NCBI RefSeq assembly: GCF_013366375.1
Contig: NZ_JABWMJ010000001.1
Coordinates: 186,001 to 250,000 of the forward strand
From: Rhizobacter koreensis
Lineage (GTDB): Bacteria; Pseudomonadota; Gammaproteobacteria; Burkholderiales; Burkholderiaceae_C
Length of the DNA: 64,000 nt
Reading direction: 5' to 3'
In this document: piece by piece, positions 47,356 through 55,733 of the stretch
Layout of the letters: each line of letters begins with the position of its first letter
Numbering within the stretch: the first letter of the stretch is position 1
The notes under the pieces: generated by a model
Database searches by the model: none
Seen by the model: only the letters and a program-made list of their open reading frames with translations
Told to the model about the DNA's origin: nothing
Made by a program: the position numbers and the translations under genes

Positions 47356-47368
47356 GGAGAATCAAGTC

Positions 47369-48268
47369 ATGGCTGAACGGACCTACGACCCCATTCCGGC
47401 GCAGCGCGTCGCGTTCCTCGGCCTCGGCGTCATGGGCTACCCGATGGCGGGCCATCTCGCGCGCGCCGGCCATCAGGTCACGGTCTACAACCGCACCGGC
47501 GCGAAGGCCGACGCCTGGGCCGGCGAGTACGGCGGCCGCAGCGCGCCGACGCCGCGCGAGGCGGCGGAAGGCGCCGACATCGTGTTCGCGTGCGTCGGCA
47601 ACGACGCCGACCTGCGCTCGGTCGTGCTCGGCGACGACGGCGCGTTCGCCGGCATGCAGCCGGGCGCCGTGTTCGTCGACCACACCACCGCGTCGGCCGA
47701 CGTCGCCCGCGAGCTGAGCGCGGCGGCGCGCGCGCAGGGTCTCGCGTTCGTCGACGCCCCGGTATCGGGCGGCAACCTCGGCGCCATCAACGGCGTGCTC
47801 ACCGTCATGTGCGGCGGCGACGCCGACGCCTTCGAACGCGTGCGCCCGGTGATGCTGGCGTTCGCGCGCTCGATCGCGCGGCTCGGCGAGTCGGGCGCCG
47901 GCCAGCTCGCCAAGATGGTCAACCAGATCGCGATCGCGGGGCTCGTGCAGGGCCTGTCGGAAGCGATCGCGTTCGGCGAGCGCGCCGGTCTCGACATGAC
48001 CGCCGTGCTCGGCGTCATCGGCAAGGGCGCCGCGCAGAGCTGGCAGATGGACAACCGCGGCCCGACCATGATCGCGGGCAAGTTCGACTTCGGCTTCGCG
48101 GTCGACTGGATGCGCAAGGACCTCGGCCTGGTGCTCGACGAGGCGCGCCGCAACGGCGCCCAGCTGCCGGTCGCCGCCCTCGTCGACCAGTTCTACGCCG
48201 ACCTGCAGGCGCACGGCGACAACCGCCTCGACACCTCGAGCCTGATCAAGCGGCTGCGCGCCGACTGA
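47369..48268 (+). CDS. NAD(P)-dependent beta-hydroxyacid dehydrogenase (HIBADH/GarR family)
   Basis: 299 residues. N-terminal Rossmann domain VAFLGLGVMGYPMAGHL, substrate-binding DAPVSGGNLGAING, and the catalytic Lys region GAGQLAKMVNQI. Members oxidise 3-hydroxyisobutyrate, or reduce tartronate semialdehyde or succinic semialdehyde; the substrate is not predictable here. The ATG at 47369 has a GGAGA Shine-Dalgarno at ideal spacing; an in-frame ATG at 47348 lies inside the upstream terminator and is rejected. Confidence 0.92.
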   Translation: MAERTYDPIPAQRVAFLGLGVMGYPMAGHLARAGHQVTVYNRTGAKADAWAGEYGGRSAPTPREAAEGADIVFACVGNDADLRSVVLGDDGAFAGMQPGAVFVDHTTASADVARELSAAARAQGLAFVDAPVSGGNLGAINGVLTVMCGGDADAFERVRPVMLAFARSIARLGESGAGQLAKMVNQIAIAGLVQGLSEAIAFGERAGLDMTAVLGVIGKGAAQSWQMDNRGPTMIAGKFDFGFAVDWMRKDLGLVLDEARRNGAQLPVAALVDQFYADLQAHGDNRLDTSSLIKRLRAD

Positions 48269-48291
48269 CTCGGGCGTCGCATCGACGACAG

Positions 48292-48310
48292 AGGCCGCCC
48301 GCGGCGGCCT
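48292..48310. terminator. Hairpin between convergent dehydrogenase and PEP-CTERM genes
   Basis: AGGCCGCC-CGC-GGCGGCCT is a perfect 8-bp stem located between the two stop codons. Neither side has a real T-run (plus side TCTCG), so termination is possible but weak. Confidence 0.45.
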
Positions 48311-48331
48311 TCTCGACGAAGACGCCGGCCT

Positions 48332-48991
48332 TCAGGCGCGACGCCGGCGCGCGAGCAGCAAGAGGCCCAGGCCGAGCAGCGCGGTCGACGTCGGCTCCGG
48401 CACGCCCGCGGGCGTGGCCAGACCGAACGCATGGTTGTCCGTCTCGAACGCGTTGCCGGTGCTTGCGTAGACGATGCTGGTGTAAAGCGAGCCCGGGAAG
48501 TAGTCGACGAAAGCCGAGACCAGCCCGTTCGCCGAGCTGTTCGGGAACACCACGCTGTTGATGTCGGTGCCGTTGAACGAGTCGACCAGCACGCCGTTCA
48601 GGAAGAACTGCACCGTGTTGTAGTCGTCGAGCGAGCCGGCGTAGAAGCCGAAGTAGTTGGCCGGGTTGGCGAGGGTGACCGTGACCGGCGTGCCATGCGA
48701 GGGCCCGACGGCGAGGTAGGTCGTGGTGTCGCCGGCCGGCGAGACGGCGACCGACGAGTTGCCGGTGCGGAAGTGCGCGGCATTGAGCGGCAGGCCTCCG
48801 CTCTCGCTGTAGGTCGCGCCGCAGAGGTTGAGCGCGCTCGCGGCGTTGAAGTCGACCGTGCAGACGCCCGCCTTGCTCGAGATCTGCCCGTTGGCGCCCG
48901 CGGCCATGCCGCCGACCTGGATGGTGCCGGCAACGGCAAGACCACAAGCGAGGAGGCCCGAGACGGCGACGAAGGTGGCTTTCACGTTCAC
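48332..48991 (-). CDS. PEP-CTERM secreted protein
   Basis: 219 residues with a Sec signal peptide (FVAVSGLLACGLAVAG), a beta-rich extracellular region, and a C-terminal PEP-CTERM sorting signal: VPEPTS, a hydrophobic helix ALLGLGLLLLA and an RRRR tail. Such proteins are cut and anchored or released by exosortase (EpsH/XrtA). GTG at 48991 is the start because AGGAG lies seven bases upstream. No exosortase gene is in the window. A Cys pair (VCTVDF...NLCGATY) may form a disulfide. Function of the mature domain is unknown. Confidence 0.88.
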   Translation of the reverse strand: MNVKATFVAVSGLLACGLAVAGTIQVGGMAAGANGQISSKAGVCTVDFNAASALNLCGATYSESGGLPLNAAHFRTGNSSVAVSPAGDTTTYLAVGPSHGTPVTVTLANPANYFGFYAGSLDDYNTVQFFLNGVLVDSFNGTDINSVVFPNSSANGLVSAFVDYFPGSLYTSIVYASTGNAFETDNHAFGLATPAGVPEPTSTALLGLGLLLLARRRRA

Positions 48992-49152
48992 GAGGCGACT
49001 CCTGATGTGTGCTGCAGCCGTCAGCCACGGCACGGCTGGCGCTGCGGCGCCGACGGGAGCCGAATCATCCTAGAAATCGGCCGATCGTGTGCGCGGGCGC
49101 CGGGCAGAACTCGCGCGGTCGCGGCGCCGGCGCAACGCTACGGCGGCCACGC

Positions 49153-49785
49153 CTAGGGAGCCGGCGTGCGGGTGCGGATCTTTTCGAGGTCCGCGTCGCT
49201 CATGACCTCGAACACGCGCACCACCTTGCCGACGCCGCTGACGCCGCGCGCGATCTCGGTCGCGCGGTGCGCCTCGCGCTCGCTGACACGCCCCATCAGG
49301 TAGATCACGCCCTGGTGCGCGACCACCTTCACCGAGTTGGCGAAGATGTCCTGGGCGTCGACCAGGCTGGCCTTCACCTTGGCCTCGACCAGGATGTCGC
49401 CCGAGCGGCGCGGCAGCGAGCGCAGCTCGCCGACCTGCAGTTCGTTGACGACGCCCTGCACGTTGTCGACACGCTCGGCAATCGAGGTCGCGGTCGCCTT
49501 GTCGGCTTCGCTCGCGATCTCGCCGGTGAGCAGCACGCGACGGTTGAAGCTCGTCACGTTGATGCGCGCGCGCTCGCCGAACGTGTCGTCGAGGCGCGAG
49601 CCGATCTTCACCTCGAGCACCTGGTCGTCGATCTGGGTGCCGGAGGTGCGGCGGTCGGTCGCGACCATCGCGCCGCCGACCACCGCGCCGCCGAAGAGGA
49701 GCGGCGCACAGCCGCTGAAGCCGGTGGTGACGACGAGGGCGGCGAGCAGCGTGCTCGCCTGGCGGGGAATGCGGCAGGTCGCCAT
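49153..49785 (-). CDS. dolP: BON-domain outer-membrane lipoprotein (DolP-like)
   Basis: 210 residues. The signal ends in a lipobox-like TGFSGC with the lipidated Cys at 26, followed by two BON domains (about residues 50-115 and 125-195). E. coli DolP (YraP) is an outer-membrane lipoprotein that binds anionic phospholipid and supports BAM function. The ATG overlaps the stop of the upstream SIS gene (TGATG), showing translational coupling. The order yraN, SIS, dolP matches the E. coli cluster. Confidence 0.92.
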   Translation of the reverse strand: MATCRIPRQASTLLAALVVTTGFSGCAPLLFGGAVVGGAMVATDRRTSGTQIDDQVLEVKIGSRLDDTFGERARINVTSFNRRVLLTGEIASEADKATATSIAERVDNVQGVVNELQVGELRSLPRRSGDILVEAKVKASLVDAQDIFANSVKVVAHQGVIYLMGRVSEREAHRATEIARGVSGVGKVVRVFEVMSDADLEKIRTRTPAP

Positions 49786-50393
49786 CACGTGCTCTCCGGT
49801 TCGCCGAGCAGTTGCAGGTCGACCGCATCGCACAGGCAGTGCAGCACCAGGAGGTGAACCTCCTGGATGCGCGCGGTGCGATCGTGCGGGACGCAGATCA
49901 TCACGTCGGTGTCGACCAGCCGCTCGCGCAGCTTGCCGCCGGTATTGCCGGTCAGCGCGATCACGGTCATGTCCTTCTGGCGCGCGGCGTCGACCGCCGC
50001 CAGCACGTTCGCCGAGTTGCCGCTCGTGGTGATCGCGAGCAGCACGTCGCCCGGCGCGCCGAGCGCCTGCACCTGCTTGGCGAACACCACCTCGAAGCTG
50101 TAGTCGTTGCCGACCGCTGTGAGGATCGACGCGTCGGTGGTCAGCGCGATCGCGGCGAGGCCGGGGCGCTCGCGTTCGAAGCGGCCGACGAACTCGGCGG
50201 CGAAATGCTGGGCGTCGCCGGCCGAGCCGCCATTGCCGCAGCTCAGCACCTTGCCGCCGCCGGTGATGCAGCCGACCAGCGCGCTGACCGCATCGGCGAT
50301 CGGCTTGCTCAGCAGTTCGGCAGCGGCGTACTTGAGGTCGGCGCTGTCGAAGAACTGCTGCTGGATGCGTTGTTCGAGCATGCGGCCGATCAT
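49785..50393 (-). CDS. SIS-domain protein: phosphoheptose isomerase / DiaA-like
   Basis: 202-residue single SIS (sugar isomerase) domain. CGNGGSAGDAQHFAAEF and RIQEVHLLVLHCLCDAVD are the diagnostic segments. Gene order yraN-SIS-dolP points to DiaA, the DnaA-binding initiation factor. However, the catalytic Glu (HFAAE) and His (QEVH) of GmhA phosphoheptose isomerase are retained, whereas E. coli DiaA has Ser at the Glu position. GmhA activity, which would feed the WaaF pathway, is therefore possible. Start ATG at 50393 is used; 50381 is an alternative. Confidence 0.85.
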   Translation of the reverse strand: MIGRMLEQRIQQQFFDSADLKYAAAELLSKPIADAVSALVGCITGGGKVLSCGNGGSAGDAQHFAAEFVGRFERERPGLAAIALTTDASILTAVGNDYSFEVVFAKQVQALGAPGDVLLAITTSGNSANVLAAVDAARQKDMTVIALTGNTGGKLRERLVDTDVMICVPHDRTARIQEVHLLVLHCLCDAVDLQLLGEPEST

Positions 50394-50460
50394 ATCGACC
50401 CGGTCCTGCCGGCTCGAACGGCGGGCTTTGCGCCGGAGGGAAGGCATCGGCGCCCGGTTG

Positions 50461-50835
50461 TCAACCGGCGTCGAACGCTCCGCGCAGCCAGGTGATGCGC
50501 TCGCCCTCGACGGCGATCACGTCGAAGCGGCAGGGCGGCAGCTTCGCGAGGCCGGTCAGGAAGTGACGCGCCGCGTAGACGACGCGCCGCTGCTTGGCCG
50601 GCAGCACGCTGGCCGCCGCGCCGCCGTGGCTCGCCGCCGCGCGGGCCCGCACCTCGACGAAGACGAGCGTGCCGTCGCGGTCGCGCACGATCAGGTCGAC
50701 CTCGCCGCCGGGGGCGGACGGCCCGCGTGCGACCCGATAATTGCGCCGCACCAGGGCCAGGCCGTGCGCCTGCAGGTGCGCGAGGGCCGCCGCTTCGGCG
50801 GCGTCGCCCACCTCCTTGGTCGAACGGGTCGCCAT
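50461..50835 (-). CDS. yraN: UPF0102 endonuclease-fold protein YraN
   Basis: 124 residues with a PD-(D/E)XK-like fold: GGEVDLIVRDRDGTLVFVEVRAR contains the Asp/Glu/Lys-type core (Arg in place of the final Lys). Function is not established. It starts four bases from the divergent rsmI start and lies 67 bases before the SIS gene. The Ser/Ala-rich middle (AAASHGGAAASV) is a loop. Confidence 0.92.
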   Translation of the reverse strand: MATRSTKEVGDAAEAAALAHLQAHGLALVRRNYRVARGPSAPGGEVDLIVRDRDGTLVFVEVRARAAASHGGAAASVLPAKQRRVVYAARHFLTGLAKLPPCRFDVIAVEGERITWLRGAFDAG

Positions 50836-50839
50836 AACG

Positions 50840-51766
50840 ATGAAGGCTTCGCTGGTGTTGCAGGCTGCTGCCGAGGCGGCGGGCGGCCAGCAGTATCCGC
50901 GAGGCGCCCTCTACGTCGTCGCGACGCCGATCGGCAATCTCGCCGACCTGACGCTGCGCGCGATCCACGTGCTCGCCCTGGTCGACGCGATCGCCTGCGA
51001 GGACACCCGCCACAGCGCGCCGCTGCTGCGCCAGTTCGGCATCGACAAACCTCTCGTCGCGCTGCACGAGCACAACGAGCGACAAGCGGCCGGGCAGGTG
51101 CTCGAGCGGCTCGCGCGCGGCGAACGCGTCGCCTACGTGAGCGATGCGGGAACGCCGGGCGTCTCGGACCCCGGCGCCGAACTCGTGCGCACGGTCCGCA
51201 GCGCCGGTCAGCGAGCGATCCCGATTCCCGGAGCGAGCAGCGCGCTCGCGGCGCTCAGCGTCGCCGGCGATCCGGGCGCCGAGCAGTTCGCGTTCGTCGG
51301 CTTCCTGCCGGCCCGCGGCCCCGCGCGTGCGCAGGCGGCCAGGCAGCTCGCCGCAGCGAGCGCGGCGCAGATCGTGTTCGAGGCCCCGCACCGCATCGTG
51401 TCGCTCGCCGCGTTGCTGGCGCAGGTGTGCCCCGAGCGCAGCGTCAGCGTCGCGCGCGAGCTGACCAAGCAGTTCGAGAGCGTCGAGACGCTGCGTGCGG
51501 CCGACTTCCCGGCCTGGCTCGGCGCCGACCCGAACCGCGCACGCGGCGAGTTCGTGGTCGTCGTCCACTCTCAGGCGCAGGCAACCGACGACGCCACAGC
51601 GACGCACGACCGCGTGCTGCGCGCGCTGCTTCGCGAGCTGCCGCTCAAGCAGGCGGTCGGCCTCGCGGCCGAGCTGACCGGAGCGCCGCGCAACGCGCTC
51701 TACACGCGCGCGCTGGCGCTGAAACAGGGCGTCGACGCCGGCGCGGCCGAAGCCGGCGAGCCCTGA
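50840..51766 (+). CDS. rsmI: 16S rRNA (cytidine(1402)-2'-O)-methyltransferase
   Basis: 308 residues; SAM-dependent methyltransferase of the tetrapyrrole methylase fold. VVATPIGNLADLTLRA, ACEDTRHSAPLL, YVSDAGTPGVSDPG and PGASSALAALSVAG are conserved blocks. Its ATG is only four bases from the yraN start on the other strand, so its ribosome-binding region lies inside yraN coding sequence. The gene ends 13 bases from the convergent small secreted-protein gene. Confidence 0.95.
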   Translation: MKASLVLQAAAEAAGGQQYPRGALYVVATPIGNLADLTLRAIHVLALVDAIACEDTRHSAPLLRQFGIDKPLVALHEHNERQAAGQVLERLARGERVAYVSDAGTPGVSDPGAELVRTVRSAGQRAIPIPGASSALAALSVAGDPGAEQFAFVGFLPARGPARAQAARQLAAASAAQIVFEAPHRIVSLAALLAQVCPERSVSVARELTKQFESVETLRAADFPAWLGADPNRARGEFVVVVHSQAQATDDATATHDRVLRALLRELPLKQAVGLAAELTGAPRNALYTRALALKQGVDAGAAEAGEP

Positions 51767-51779
51767 GTGGTCCGACCGA

Positions 51780-52094
51780 TCAGCGGCGGCCGTTGCGCTC
51801 GGCCGTGCGGATCATGACGTCGGCCTCGCGCTGCATGCGGCGCAGCGTCTGGCGTTCCTGCGGGGTCACGACGCCGTCGGCCTTCGCGCGCCGCTCGTAG
51901 CGCCGGATCTCGGCCTGCTTGCGGTCGAGGGCGCGCTGCTCGCGGGGCGTGAGCCGGCCGCTCGACGCGGCGTGGTCGATGCGGCGCTCCTGCACCGACT
52001 GGCGGGCATCGATGCCCGGAGTGGGCTGCGCGATGGCGCCGATCGACGCACCGGTGAGGGCGATGGCGGCAGCTAGAGTCTTGATGTTCAGCAT
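51780..52094 (-). CDS. Small secreted protein with two EF-hand-like repeats
   Basis: 104 residues: signal peptide (TLAAAIALTGASIGAIAQ), then two similar helical repeats, ASSGRLTPREQRALDRKQ and AKADGVVTPQERQTLRRMQ. The second has a DGVVTPQE pattern reminiscent of an EF-hand loop; the first lacks the acidic ligands. An AGGAG Shine-Dalgarno supports the ATG. No function is known. Transcribed alone between convergent rsmI and divergent tldD. Confidence 0.78.
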   Translation of the reverse strand: MLNIKTLAAAIALTGASIGAIAQPTPGIDARQSVQERRIDHAASSGRLTPREQRALDRKQAEIRRYERRAKADGVVTPQERQTLRRMQREADVMIRTAERNGRR

Positions 52095-52283
52095 GGTGTT
52101 CTCCTTCTGGTGATGGGACGAGGCGATTGTCGAGTCGCCCCCGTACAACGATCGGCCGGCCGAGACGACCGACACGCGCCGGGTAAACCCGCCGTAAAGA
52201 CGTGTGAAAGGGCATTCGCCAGGCGCGCCGGCCAGCGAGGGGCGACTTCTACAATCGACCGCCTTACCGAGCAAGGAACGCGC

Positions 52284-53759
52284 ATGATTTCCCGCGAACC
52301 CACGATCGAACGCCTCGCCGTCGCGCGCACGCTGCTGCTCGAGCCGTTCGGCCTCAACGAGGCGGCGCTGACGCGCGCGCTCGGGGCCGTCGCGACGCAC
52401 CAGATCGACGACGCCGACATCTACTTCCAGGCCACCCGCAGCGAGGGCTGGAGCCTCGAGGAAGGCATCGTCAAGAGCGGCAGCTTCGGCATCGACCAGG
52501 GCTTCGGCATCCGTGCCGTCGCCGGCGAGAAGACTGCGTTCGCGTACTCGGACGACATTTCGGAAGCGGCGTTGATGGACGCTGCGCAGACCGTGCGCAC
52601 GATCGCTGCGGCGGGGCAGAGCCGGCGCGTGCGGGTCGCGCCGACGGTGACCACGGCGCGCAGCCGCGTGCTGTACGCCGCGACCGACCCGATCGGCACC
52701 CTCGACAGCGCCGCCAAGGTCGAGCTGCTCGGCAAGGTCGAGCGCCTCGCGCGCGCCAAGGATCCGCGCGTCAAGCAGGTGATGGCCGGCCTCGCGAGCG
52801 AGTACGACGTGGTGCTGGTCGCGCGCGCGGACGGCACCATTGCCGCCGACGTGCGGCCGCTGGTGCGCCTTTCAGTGACGGTGATCGCCGAGCAGACCGT
52901 GGGTGGCGTGGTGCGCCGCGAGTCCGGCAACGGCGGCGGCGGCGGCCGTTTCGGCCTCGCGCTGTTCGACGACGCTGCGATCGCGAGCTACGTCGACCAG
53001 GCGGTCAGCGCCGCGCTCACCAACCTCGAATCACGCCCCGCCAAGGCGGGCCTGATGAGCGTCGTGCTCGGCCCGGGCTGGCCCGGCGTGCTGCTGCACG
53101 AGGCGATCGGCCACGGCCTCGAAGGCGACTTCAACCGCAAGGGCTCGAGCGCGTTCAGCGGCAAGATCGGCGAGCGCGTCGCCGCACCGGGCGTCACGGT
53201 GCTCGACGACGGCACGCTGCCCGAGCGCCGCGGCTCGCTCAACATCGACGACGAAGGCAACGCGAGCCAGCGCAACATCCTGATCGAGGACGGCATCCTC
53301 AAGGGCTACATCCAGGATTCGATGAACGCGCGCCTGATGGGCGTCGCACCGACCGGCAACGGCCGCCGCGAGAGCTACGCCGCGGTGCCGATGCCGCGCA
53401 TGACCAACACCTACATGCTCGGCGGCGACAAGGATCCCGAAGAGATCGTGCGCAGCCTCAAGCGGGGCCTCTACGCCACCAACTTCGGCGGCGGCCAGGT
53501 CGACATCACGAGCGGCAAGTTCGTGTTCTCGGCATCCGAGGCGTTCTGGGTCGAGAACGGCAAGGTCCAGTACCCGGTCAAGGGCGCGACCATCATCGGC
53601 AACGGCCCCGACGCGCTGACGCGCGTCAGCATGATCGGCACCGACATGCGCCTCGACACCGGCGTCGGCGTCTGCGGCAAGGAAGGCCAGAGCGTGCCGG
53701 TCGGCGTCGGTCAGCCGACGCTGCGCATCGACCGGCTCACGGTCGGCGGCACCGCCTAG
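52284..53759 (+). CDS. tldD: Metalloprotease TldD
   Basis: 491 residues; with TldE/PmbA forms a zinc protease that trims unfolded or ribosomally made peptides and antitoxins. The metal site is HEAIGHGLEGD (HExxxH). C-terminal family segments GGGQVDITSGKFVFSA and GNGPDALTRVSMIG are present. AAGGA precedes the ATG. The partner pmbA is not adjacent. Confidence 0.96.
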   Translation: MISREPTIERLAVARTLLLEPFGLNEAALTRALGAVATHQIDDADIYFQATRSEGWSLEEGIVKSGSFGIDQGFGIRAVAGEKTAFAYSDDISEAALMDAAQTVRTIAAAGQSRRVRVAPTVTTARSRVLYAATDPIGTLDSAAKVELLGKVERLARAKDPRVKQVMAGLASEYDVVLVARADGTIAADVRPLVRLSVTVIAEQTVGGVVRRESGNGGGGGRFGLALFDDAAIASYVDQAVSAALTNLESRPAKAGLMSVVLGPGWPGVLLHEAIGHGLEGDFNRKGSSAFSGKIGERVAAPGVTVLDDGTLPERRGSLNIDDEGNASQRNILIEDGILKGYIQDSMNARLMGVAPTGNGRRESYAAVPMPRMTNTYMLGGDKDPEEIVRSLKRGLYATNFGGGQVDITSGKFVFSASEAFWVENGKVQYPVKGATIIGNGPDALTRVSMIGTDMRLDTGVGVCGKEGQSVPVGVGQPTLRIDRLTVGGTA

Positions 53760-53770
53760 GCGCGGCGCGC

Positions 53771-55480
53771 TCAGGCGCGCGACGGCGCTGCGCGCGGCGC
53801 CGCGACGGCGCCCAGCACGTGCTCGACCATCGCGTTGGCGAGCTCGGTCTCGCCGACGAACACCCGCGCCGTGCCCTCGGCCTCGAGCAGGCGCGCCTCG
53901 TCGACGTTGTGGCTGCGCACCGCGATGCGGATCGCCGGGTTCAGCGTGCGCGCGATCTCGGCCATCCGACGCACCTCGATCGTCTCGGGCGTCGCGATCA
54001 CCAGCATGTGGGCGTGCGCGATGTGCGCCTGGATCAGCACCGCCGGGTCGGTGGCGTTGCCGAACACCGCGGGGGTGCCGCCGGCACGCAGCTGCTCGAC
54101 CGCCTCGCGGTTCTCGTCGGCGACGACGAACGGCACGCCGGCCTGCCTGAGCGCGCTCGCGATCGACCGACCGACGCGGCCATAGCCGACCAGCACGACC
54201 TGGCGCGAAAGGAACTTCGCCTCGGTCGACATCGGCAGCTCGGCGAGCGGATCGCTCGCGAGCGTCCGCAGGCCGGCCCACCGCGTGACGCCGGCGAGCA
54301 GGCGGCCGAGCGGCGCGGAGAGCTCGAAGAAGAGGGGGTTCAGCGCGATCGAGATCAGCGCGCCGGCGACGATCAGGCTCTGGCCCTCCACCGGCAGCAG
54401 GCCGAGCGCGACGCCGAGCGCGGCAAGGATGAACGAGAACTCGCCGATCTGGCCGAGCCCGGCCGACACCGTGAGCGCGGTGCGCAGCGGATAGCCGAAC
54501 GAGAGCACCAGCGCCGCCGCGGCGACCGACTTGCCAAACACGATGATCAGCACGACTTCGAGCACGCGCAGCGGGTGCTCGACGAGCACCGTGGGATCGA
54601 ACAGCATGCCGACGGACACGAAGAACAGCACCGCGAACGCGTCGCGCAGCGGCAGCGTCTCCTCGGCGGCGCGATGGCTGAACTGCGATTCGCGCAGCAC
54701 CATGCCCGCGAAGAACGCGCCGAGCGCGAACGACACGCCGAACAGCAGCGACGAGCCGTAGGCGATCGACACCGCGGCGACGATCACCGCCAGCGTGAAG
54801 AGCTCGCGCGAGCCGGTCTTGGTGACCTGCCACAGCACCCATGGGAAAAGCCGGCGGCCGACCACCAGCATCAGGGCGACGAACGCGCCGACCTCGAGCA
54901 CCGTGCGGCCGAGCGTCCACCAGAGGCTCTGCGTCGTCGGGGCGACCTGCCCACCGAGCGCGCCGGCGAGCGGCGGCAGGACGACGAGCACCACCACCAT
55001 CGCGAGGTCCTCGACGACGAGCCAGCCGATCGCGATGCGGCCGTCGCCCGAATCGAGCCGGCCGCGGCTTTCGAGCGCCTTGAGCAGCACCACGGTGCTC
55101 GCGACCGAGAGCGCAAGTCCGAACACCAGCCCGGCGCCGAACGACCAGCCCCACAGCATCGCGGCCGCGCAGCCGAGCGCGGTCGCCACCGCCATCTGCA
55201 CCACCGCGCCCGGGAGCGCGACCTTGCGCACCGCCAGCAGGTCGGCCAGCGAGAAGTGCAGGCCGACGCCGAACATCAGCAGCATCACGCCGATCTCGGC
55301 GAGCTGCGCGGCGATCTCGGCGTCGGCGACGAAGCCCGGCGTCGCCGGGCCGATCACGATGCCGGCGACCAGGTAGCCGATGAGCGCCGGCAGCTTGCAG
55401 CGCGCGGCGATGAAGCCGAACACGAGCGCGAGCCCGAAGCCGGCGGCGAGGGTGCTGATGAGGCTGACCGCGTGGGGCAA
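53771..55480 (-). CDS. Monovalent cation:proton antiporter-2 (YbaL/KefB-like)
   Basis: 569 residues: an N-terminal Na+/H+ exchanger domain with about 12 helices (residues 1-385; GLHFSLADLLAVRK, GQIGEFSFILAALGVALG) and a C-terminal TrkA-N (RCK) Rossmann domain starting QVVLVGYGRVGRSIASAL. Similar E. coli proteins are KefB, KefC and YbaL; potassium efflux is likely, and control by NAD(H) or another ligand is expected. Convergent with tldD, divergent from the DAHP synthase leader. Confidence 0.92.
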   Translation of the reverse strand: MPHAVSLISTLAAGFGLALVFGFIAARCKLPALIGYLVAGIVIGPATPGFVADAEIAAQLAEIGVMLLMFGVGLHFSLADLLAVRKVALPGAVVQMAVATALGCAAAMLWGWSFGAGLVFGLALSVASTVVLLKALESRGRLDSGDGRIAIGWLVVEDLAMVVVLVVLPPLAGALGGQVAPTTQSLWWTLGRTVLEVGAFVALMLVVGRRLFPWVLWQVTKTGSRELFTLAVIVAAVSIAYGSSLLFGVSFALGAFFAGMVLRESQFSHRAAEETLPLRDAFAVLFFVSVGMLFDPTVLVEHPLRVLEVVLIIVFGKSVAAAALVLSFGYPLRTALTVSAGLGQIGEFSFILAALGVALGLLPVEGQSLIVAGALISIALNPLFFELSAPLGRLLAGVTRWAGLRTLASDPLAELPMSTEAKFLSRQVVLVGYGRVGRSIASALRQAGVPFVVADENREAVEQLRAGGTPAVFGNATDPAVLIQAHIAHAHMLVIATPETIEVRRMAEIARTLNPAIRIAVRSHNVDEARLLEAEGTARVFVGETELANAMVEHVLGAVAAPRAAPSRA

Positions 55481-55624
55481 GGTTCAGCCCCTCCGCACGT
55501 GCGTTCCGGCGCGGCGCGCGCCTCGCGCCCGCGGCGCAGCGAGTCTCGACATCTTCAGCAGGTCCTCGGGGGGTAGGGGCCGGCACCGAATCGGAGCCGT
55601 CGACGACCGTGCTACATTCCGCCG

Positions 55625-55699
55625 ATGCTCACGCGCGCCTGGCCTTTTGCCTATTTTGCGTTCTCGTACCGCCCGGCGGTCGGAGAGGCCCAGCGCTAG
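55625..55699 (+). CDS. Aromatic-amino-acid leader peptide of DAHP synthase
   Basis: A 24-codon frame whose residues 6-15 read WPFAYFAFSY, with Trp at 6, Phe at 8, 11 and 13, and Tyr at 10 and 15. Six aromatic residues in ten is far above chance. The stop TAG (55697-55699) lies 21 bases before a terminator stem, the classic leader-peptide position. No clear Shine-Dalgarno is seen, and a TACATT -10-like box at 55613-55618 would make the transcript begin almost at the ATG, so translation initiation is the weak point. Confidence 0.7.
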   Translation: MLTRAWPFAYFAFSYRPAVGEAQR

Positions 55700-55733
55700 C
55701 AACTGCAAGCACGATCTCCGAAAACCGCCGGGC
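55671..55733 (+). promoter_or_regulatory. Antiterminator helix of the DAHP synthase attenuator
   Basis: Bases 55671-55686 (GCCCGGCGGTCGGAGA) pair with 55715-55733 (TCTCCG, a bulged AAA, ACCGCCGGGC): 10 plus 6 perfect base pairs. The 3' half is also the 5' arm of the terminator, so the two structures exclude each other. The 5' half lies directly after the Phe/Tyr codons. A ribosome stalled at Tyr10 or Phe11 would leave it free, while a ribosome at the stop codon would cover it. Confidence 0.75.

Noticed and set aside
47348-47368. An earlier in-frame ATG for the beta-hydroxyacid dehydrogenase.
   Set aside because: It lies inside the pilU terminator and has no Shine-Dalgarno, whereas ATG 47369 has GGAGA at ideal spacing.
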